Positions 51,150 to 55,755 of a DNA stretch of 55,755 bases are shown piece after piece. Made by a program: the position numbers and the translations under genes. Below the pieces are notes generated by a model that was not told where the DNA came from, did not search any database, and worked only from the letters and a program-made list of their open reading frames with translations. Source of the DNA: an uncultured Lachnospiraceae bacterium (GTDB taxonomy: Bacteria > Bacillota > Clostridia > Lachnospirales > Lachnospiraceae); the NCBI GenBank assembly GCA_902786205.1, contig CADABQ010000016.1:1-55755 (forward strand), given 5' to 3'. How positions within the stretch are numbered: position 1 is the first letter of the stretch; each line of letters starts with the position of its first letter.

Positions 51150-51197
51150 AAAACAACCAGAACATTTTTGCACTTGCATATTGTTCTGGTTGTTTTT
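51150..51197. terminator. Bidirectional terminator
   Basis: Stem AAAACAACCAGAACA / TGTTCTGGTTGTTTT (51150-51197) between the convergent unknown gene and histidine kinase. Confidence 0.85.
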
Positions 51198-51203
51198 ATA
51201 AAC

Positions 51204-53864
51204 TTATTCTGCTGCCTTTGGCAATCTCAATATTGCCTTAAATAAATCTCCATCTATTTCCACATAAAACTTTCCACTTTGTAGTTTTGCAAGACTTTGT
51301 GCGATATTCAGTCCTAATCCACTTCCTTCTGTGTTTCTGGACTGATCTCCTCTTGTAAAACGCTCCATCAATTCATTGGCACTAATATTTAATTCCACAC
51401 AGGAAATATTTTTAATGATTAATTCTACAAAATCTTTGTCATTGCTTGCATCTACATAGACCCGGCTTCCTGGCAATGCGTATTTTGCTATATTTCCTAA
51501 AAGATTTTCTAAAATACGCCATGCTAATCTGCCATCTGCATAAACAAAAAACTCTTTTTCGCCAATATTGTTTCGAATATCTAAATCAACCTTTTCCAGT
51601 TTTTCAGAATATTCTCCCAATGCTTGATTTACTAAAGAACCAAGATCAATTTTGGATATGTCCATAGACATTGCTCCACTAGTTGCTTTGGCTGCTTCAA
51701 ACAAATCATCCGTTAATGCCTTCAATCGCTGCGATTTTTGATCTAATACAGAAATGTATTCTTTCACTTTATCCGGTTTTACATCCTCCTTTTTAATTAA
51801 GTCCACATAGGTAATAATTGACGTCAGCGGTGTCTTTATGTCATGTGACACATTTGAAATTAATTCCGTCTTTAATCGTTCGGATTTTACCATTTCATTT
51901 ACAGATTTTTCCAACCCCTCCGACAACGAATTAATATCTTTCGCCATATTGTTTAAAACATCGTCCTTATCATCAATAGGAATCTGATACTTTATTTCCC
52001 CTTCTTTGACTCGTTTTACCCCATCTCGAATATTTTCCAATTTTCCAAAATGGCGGCACAACCACAGTCCAAATGCAACCATGATTGCTACCAAAATTAT
52101 TTGCATAAATGCCAACCAAGTAAGGCTTTCTGTTGCAAATCCAATAAACTCTGCAAACAACCAGCCTCCACAAACAAGTATATACAAAAATATACTTGTT
52201 TTCTTTATTTTAGAGTTTGCAACCTGCTTCTTTACAACGCTTGTTATTTTTCCTATTATAGATTGCTTAAATAATATGCCACCTTTTGCTTTCCTTACAA
52301 AGGAACACAAAAATTGTACACATAATACCAAACACAATGCTATAAAAAATAACCCGCCCCATATAGTTTCCAAATGTGCCTTTATGCCAGTCAAGTCCTC
52401 TACAATACTAGCTAAACTGGAAAATAGAAGCAGGAATCCAGTTACCATAAATATGCACATCACTATCATTTCTATCTCTGTATACCACTTATCAATTGCA
52501 AGGAATTGTATTTCCTCCGTGCCAACCTTTCTTCCGCATACATAAAATAATAAAAACAAAATAACTACAAACACAATAGCAACTGCAACAATAGCTATGC
52601 ATTCATTTTCTAATGTTTTTAGCACGCCATCTCCCTGCTGCTTTAGTTTATCATATTTTATCATATATTTGCCTTGTGTACGAGTGTATATCGATTGATC
52701 AATTCCAATATATATATTGTATTTTTCTGGTGTATTTAATACAGTTCCAATTGGAATATCCACTCCAGAGTACACATCATTTTGACTTTCTTTACAGAGT
52801 ATTTCCGTAATGGTAGTAAGTAAAAAGCTTTTTTCCTCTTTTGTTAAAGAATGACCATTTAATGCATTATTTTTCTCGTTTTCCTTTGTCTTCAAATCTA
52901 CATACTTTTTGTATTCTTTTTCATTTTCACCTTTAAAGCTATATCCACTTTCTATATCGTAATAGGTATCCCTATACGAATTATATACCAACCCGCTTTC
53001 CTCATTATACTCCAAATCCTCTAGCTGTAATCCATTTTTATCCCTATCCACCATTTTTTTCATAAATTGTCTGGCGGATGCAGATTCCAACTCATTTAAA
53101 CAATTTTTTTCATAGAGTTTTGGTAAAATAGTTTTCAACATTGCCTCGTCCGCAACATTATACTCATAACGAGAACATAAACTTTCTTTTATGTTTTTCT
53201 TATACGTACTTAAATTCTCTACAATATTTTTTGCAACGAACTTTGCATACACCGGATTATTTTTACATAAATCCTGTAAAATCGTATTGATCGATAACCA
53301 TGAAAAATCATATCCATCTGCATCCTCATCTACGTCATCCATATCCGTTGAATCATAAGATGATGTGGCATCCATTTCATATTTTTTTGTATATGCATCA
53401 CTATAATAGTTGGTCCACTTTTTGATATACTCCTTTCCATTTAAATTGCCTTGATATAATGCAAAAATTGGAACATTTGTTATGTTATCCAAATTTTGAT
53501 TGCAATTGGCAATTTCAATTTTTTTTCCGTCCTTCGTTGTTTTGCTTACGATGTATTGCAGATTCGTTGCAACGCTTTTCATGTTATCCTCTTTTTCCTT
53601 TGCAACCTCTTTTGTTTGACATTGACTGGCAATTGTATAGTCCAGAATAGCTATTGCACTTGTATTTATTTTTTTCATTAAATCTTCGTTTCCAAACAAG
53701 TCACTAGAGGAATAACGTGCAATATCTAACCTTTCATATTTTTCCCTTGTTTGTAACATCGTAACACCTAAAATCATTTCTACAACAATACATAATACCA
53801 GTAATGCATTTAACACAATCCTTACCGGTACGCTCCTACTAAATCTTTTCCACTTTGTATCCAA
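51204..53864 (-). CDS. Membrane sensor histidine kinase with a large extracellular domain
   Basis: An 886-residue kinase. A first membrane helix (about 13-33) is followed by a ~380-residue extracellular domain, then about five membrane helices between 420 and 605. A HAMP-like linker follows, then HisKA SNVSHDIKTPLTSI (His near 672), an N-box LLGNIAKYAL and a G2 box GSGLGLNIAQ. The usual D-x-G box is replaced by LIIKNIS, a variant common in this Clostridial VanS-like branch. It begins with TTG at 53864, overlapping the response regulator by 26 bp, so the two form a two-component pair. The signal is unknown. Confidence 0.9.
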   Translation of the reverse strand: MDTKWKRFSRSVPVRIVLNALLVLCIVVEMILGVTMLQTREKYERLDIARYSSSDLFGNEDLMKKINTSAIAILDYTIASQCQTKEVAKEKEDNMKSVATNLQYIVSKTTKDGKKIEIANCNQNLDNITNVPIFALYQGNLNGKEYIKKWTNYYSDAYTKKYEMDATSSYDSTDMDDVDEDADGYDFSWLSINTILQDLCKNNPVYAKFVAKNIVENLSTYKKNIKESLCSRYEYNVADEAMLKTILPKLYEKNCLNELESASARQFMKKMVDRDKNGLQLEDLEYNEESGLVYNSYRDTYYDIESGYSFKGENEKEYKKYVDLKTKENEKNNALNGHSLTKEEKSFLLTTITEILCKESQNDVYSGVDIPIGTVLNTPEKYNIYIGIDQSIYTRTQGKYMIKYDKLKQQGDGVLKTLENECIAIVAVAIVFVVILFLLFYVCGRKVGTEEIQFLAIDKWYTEIEMIVMCIFMVTGFLLLFSSLASIVEDLTGIKAHLETIWGGLFFIALCLVLCVQFLCSFVRKAKGGILFKQSIIGKITSVVKKQVANSKIKKTSIFLYILVCGGWLFAEFIGFATESLTWLAFMQIILVAIMVAFGLWLCRHFGKLENIRDGVKRVKEGEIKYQIPIDDKDDVLNNMAKDINSLSEGLEKSVNEMVKSERLKTELISNVSHDIKTPLTSIITYVDLIKKEDVKPDKVKEYISVLDQKSQRLKALTDDLFEAAKATSGAMSMDISKIDLGSLVNQALGEYSEKLEKVDLDIRNNIGEKEFFVYADGRLAWRILENLLGNIAKYALPGSRVYVDASNDKDFVELIIKNISCVELNISANELMERFTRGDQSRNTEGSGLGLNIAQSLAKLQSGKFYVEIDGDLFKAILRLPKAAE

Positions 53865-54534
53865 CGCCCCACACCACCTTTACATATTTGGGTTCTTTTG
53901 CATTAATTTCAACTTTCTCTCGAATTCTTCTAATATGTACAGACACCGTATTCTCCGCATTTACACAAGGCTCTTTCCATACCTTTTCATAAATCTGATT
54001 AATCGAATAGACTCTTCCGGCATTTTCTGTTAAAAAGGCTAAAATTCCAAATTCCACCGGAGTTAATTTCTTTGGCTCTCCATCTACCCATACTTCATGG
54101 GTATCCAAGTTAATTTCCAAACCTCCGGTTTGCAATACATTATGTTTTACCTGTTCCTCCATACTTCCCAAACGAGTATAACGTCTCAATTGGCTTTTCA
54201 CTCTCGCTAACAATTCCAATGGATTAAAAGGTTTTGTCACATAATCATCTGCTCCCACATTTAACCCAAGCACTTTATCATAATCTTCTCCCTTTGCTGA
54301 TAAAATAATAATTGGAATATTTTTTTCTTCCCTAATGTGCATGGTTGCCTTAATTCCGTCCATTTTAGGCATCATAATATCCATTAAAATTAGATGAAGT
54401 TCTTCCTTTTTTACAATTTCCAATGCCTCAATTCCATTTTCCGCCCGAAGCACCTCATAACCTTCATTTGTCAAATAAATCTCCAGCGCATCTGCTATGG
54501 ATTTTTCATCTTCACATACTAAAATTCGATACAT
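53839..54534 (-). CDS. OmpR/PhoB-family response regulator
   Basis: A 231-residue regulator: receiver with ILVCEDEKSIADAL, phospho-acceptor Asp53 in LILMDIMMPK, signalling Lys in DYVTKPFNPLELLARV. A C-terminal winged helix has LTPVEFGILAFLTENAGRV and ENTVSVHIRRIREKVE for DNA binding. The ATG follows AGAGG. It is cotranscribed with the kinase and probably activates surface or envelope genes; targets are unknown. Confidence 0.96.
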   Translation of the reverse strand: MYRILVCEDEKSIADALEIYLTNEGYEVLRAENGIEALEIVKKEELHLILMDIMMPKMDGIKATMHIREEKNIPIIILSAKGEDYDKVLGLNVGADDYVTKPFNPLELLARVKSQLRRYTRLGSMEEQVKHNVLQTGGLEINLDTHEVWVDGEPKKLTPVEFGILAFLTENAGRVYSINQIYEKVWKEPCVNAENTVSVHIRRIREKVEINAKEPKYVKVVWGVGYKVEKI

Positions 54535-54701
54535 TTTTTACCTCTTTCTTTTGTGGATTTCTTGCTAGCATTCTTTCTTCCTTCCACACTATATACTATA
54601 TAATACGATTCTTAAGAAACAACATACTAAATTCCTAAGAATTTCTTAAGATTATTGTGAATGCTCAAAAATTGCACCTCTCAGTATTTTTTCTGCAAGT
54701 T

Positions 54702-55568
54702 TTAGCAAACATCCGTTTTTTTAATTTTTATTTTCCTGCCAATCCAAATTCCTTTTGCATCCTCTCCATGCCCGATGCTCTGTGTCTTTGCAATTGGTAT
54801 CTCTCTATGCCTGCAAAACGGCAATATAAGTTCCATTATTTTATTCTTACCAAATTGTTTTTCTAACTGCGAAAACGTTCCAAGTAAAACTCCCGCAACC
54901 TTTTCAAATGCCCCTATCTGTTCTAATTGATTTAGATAAGTAAGCATTAACGTAACGTCCCCACTTCTTGCCTCCAATAATAACAACTTATTCTGCAAAT
55001 TTGGAAAATACTCCGTTCCTGCCAACTTTAAAAAACATCGAATATTTCCACCTACAACAATACCTTCCATTTCCCGTCCCTGATAAAATGTCCAATTATG
55101 CTTCCATGGTTTTTGTTCTATAAACTCCTGCTTAACATACCTCTCCTGCTCTATCTTATCCGTATATAACAAATTACGAACCTGATACAATACTCCAGGG
55201 TTCCCTGTTTTTGCATAAATAGCATTCAATATTACGGTTAAATCCGAATACCCTACAAATGGCTTTTTGCATTCGTTTATTTTATTATAATCTAAATACC
55301 TTAAAATTTCATTGGCAAGATTTCCACCACTCACATCAAAAATACAAAAGTTATCCACATCCTCATAGCTTTTCATTAACATCTGGGCACGTTCTTTTGG
55401 TGTACCAGAATGCCCATCTCCCCTGTCATATAAGCACTCTCCTACATCTGCTAAAATGCCCATTTGACCTAACTTTTCTATTAAAAGCTGTATCTCCTCT
55501 TTTCTCTCTACTCCAATTCCATCGGAACAAGCTGTTAAAACAGTTTTCTTTCCTTTATTCTTGCACAT
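54702..55568 (-). CDS. S66 family peptidase (LD-carboxypeptidase/MccF-like)
   Basis: A 288-residue cytoplasmic S66 serine peptidase. The nucleophile Ser is in FVGYSDLTVILNAIY, the Glu in LLLEARSGDVTLML and the His in TQSIGHGEDAKGIW. The N-terminal DVSGGNLANEILRYL block is typical. Such enzymes trim murein tetrapeptides in recycling or inactivate microcin C-like peptides. No signal peptide. GAGG precedes the ATG. It is a single gene upstream of the two-component operon. Confidence 0.9.
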   Translation of the reverse strand: MCKNKGKKTVLTACSDGIGVERKEEIQLLIEKLGQMGILADVGECLYDRGDGHSGTPKERAQMLMKSYEDVDNFCIFDVSGGNLANEILRYLDYNKINECKKPFVGYSDLTVILNAIYAKTGNPGVLYQVRNLLYTDKIEQERYVKQEFIEQKPWKHNWTFYQGREMEGIVVGGNIRCFLKLAGTEYFPNLQNKLLLLEARSGDVTLMLTYLNQLEQIGAFEKVAGVLLGTFSQLEKQFGKNKIMELILPFCRHREIPIAKTQSIGHGEDAKGIWIGRKIKIKKTDVC

Positions 55569-55660
55569 TTATATTTCCTCACTTTGCTAAATTATATAAA
55601 TAAAATCCTCTTGTATTGTAGTAAAAGTTGCCACCTCTATGCAAGCCCTCTTTTAGTATT

Positions 55661-55755
55661 TGTAACAGTTCAGCCGGGCAGAAATGATTGTGGAAATTGC
55701 ACATGACTGCTAGCAGGCTAAGTGCAATTTCCACAATCATTTCTATTGGGCTAAC
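55661..55755. repeat. Left half of an inverted-repeat (MITE-like) element, cut by the window edge
   Basis: It starts TGTAACAGTTCAGCCGGG and is almost identical to 36402-36496, including the 22-bp hairpin and CTGCTAGCAGGCTAAG loop. The right half lies outside the window. Confidence 0.9.

Overview
The window is AT-rich DNA from a low-GC, spore-forming Firmicute, most likely a gut Lachnospiraceae. The evidence is the sporulation genes spmA, spmB and ricT, an AbrB/SpoVT-type regulator, a DUF3881 protein, a bile-salt-hydrolase remnant, AGGAGG ribosome sites with several GTG/TTG starts, and the B. subtilis-like block decarboxylase / nucleotide kinase / yaaR / holB / ricT / trmN6 / rsmI. Most genes are on the minus strand.

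Layout. 0.1-7 kb: a MATE exporter behind a probable attenuator, an acyl-CoA thioesterase, a BlaI/BlaR1-type sensor-repressor pair with operators followed by a truncated bile salt hydrolase, two small membrane proteins (DUF4234, DUF2752) and YqeY. 7-12.8 kb: metE, a HAD hydrolase, an unknown protein, an SGNH esterase and a zinc-ribbon membrane protein. 12.8-18 kb is accessory: a 200-bp inverted-repeat insertion, an acetyltransferase remnant, mntP behind a likely Mn riboswitch, a structured RNA candidate, an IS transposase remnant, then a four-gene minus-strand unit (membrane-anchored subtilase, secreted toxin-like protein, TraX-like membrane protein, unknown). 18-30 kb: a BspA-like surface protein with a candidate c-di-GMP-I riboswitch, DAHP synthase, a large PAS/GGDEF/GAF/histidine kinase/receiver hybrid, ndk, a glycosyltransferase and spmB. 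30-39 kb: a DUF885 lipoprotein, an RND permease with a coiled-coil insertion, tRNA-Lys, abrB, spmA and bioY. 39-46.5 kb: the conserved housekeeping block plus nfo. 46.5-55.7 kb: a secreted protein, tRNA-Arg, an L,D-transpeptidase, tRNA-Glu, DUF3881, a two-component system and an S66 peptidase.

The most striking non-gene signal is a family of non-autonomous inverted-repeat elements. Their ends resemble GTAACAGTTCAGCC, their lengths run from 30 to 200 bp, and their interiors are mostly perfect hairpins. Three copies carry exact 8-9 bp target-site duplications. The window begins and ends inside copies. A second repeat family appears to derive from the 3' end of an IS whose transposase remnant lies at 14.5-14.9 kb.

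The best candidate for an undescribed system is the subtilase / toxin-like / TraX-like / unknown operon at 14.9-17.8 kb. All functional calls come from reading the sequence; no database search was run.
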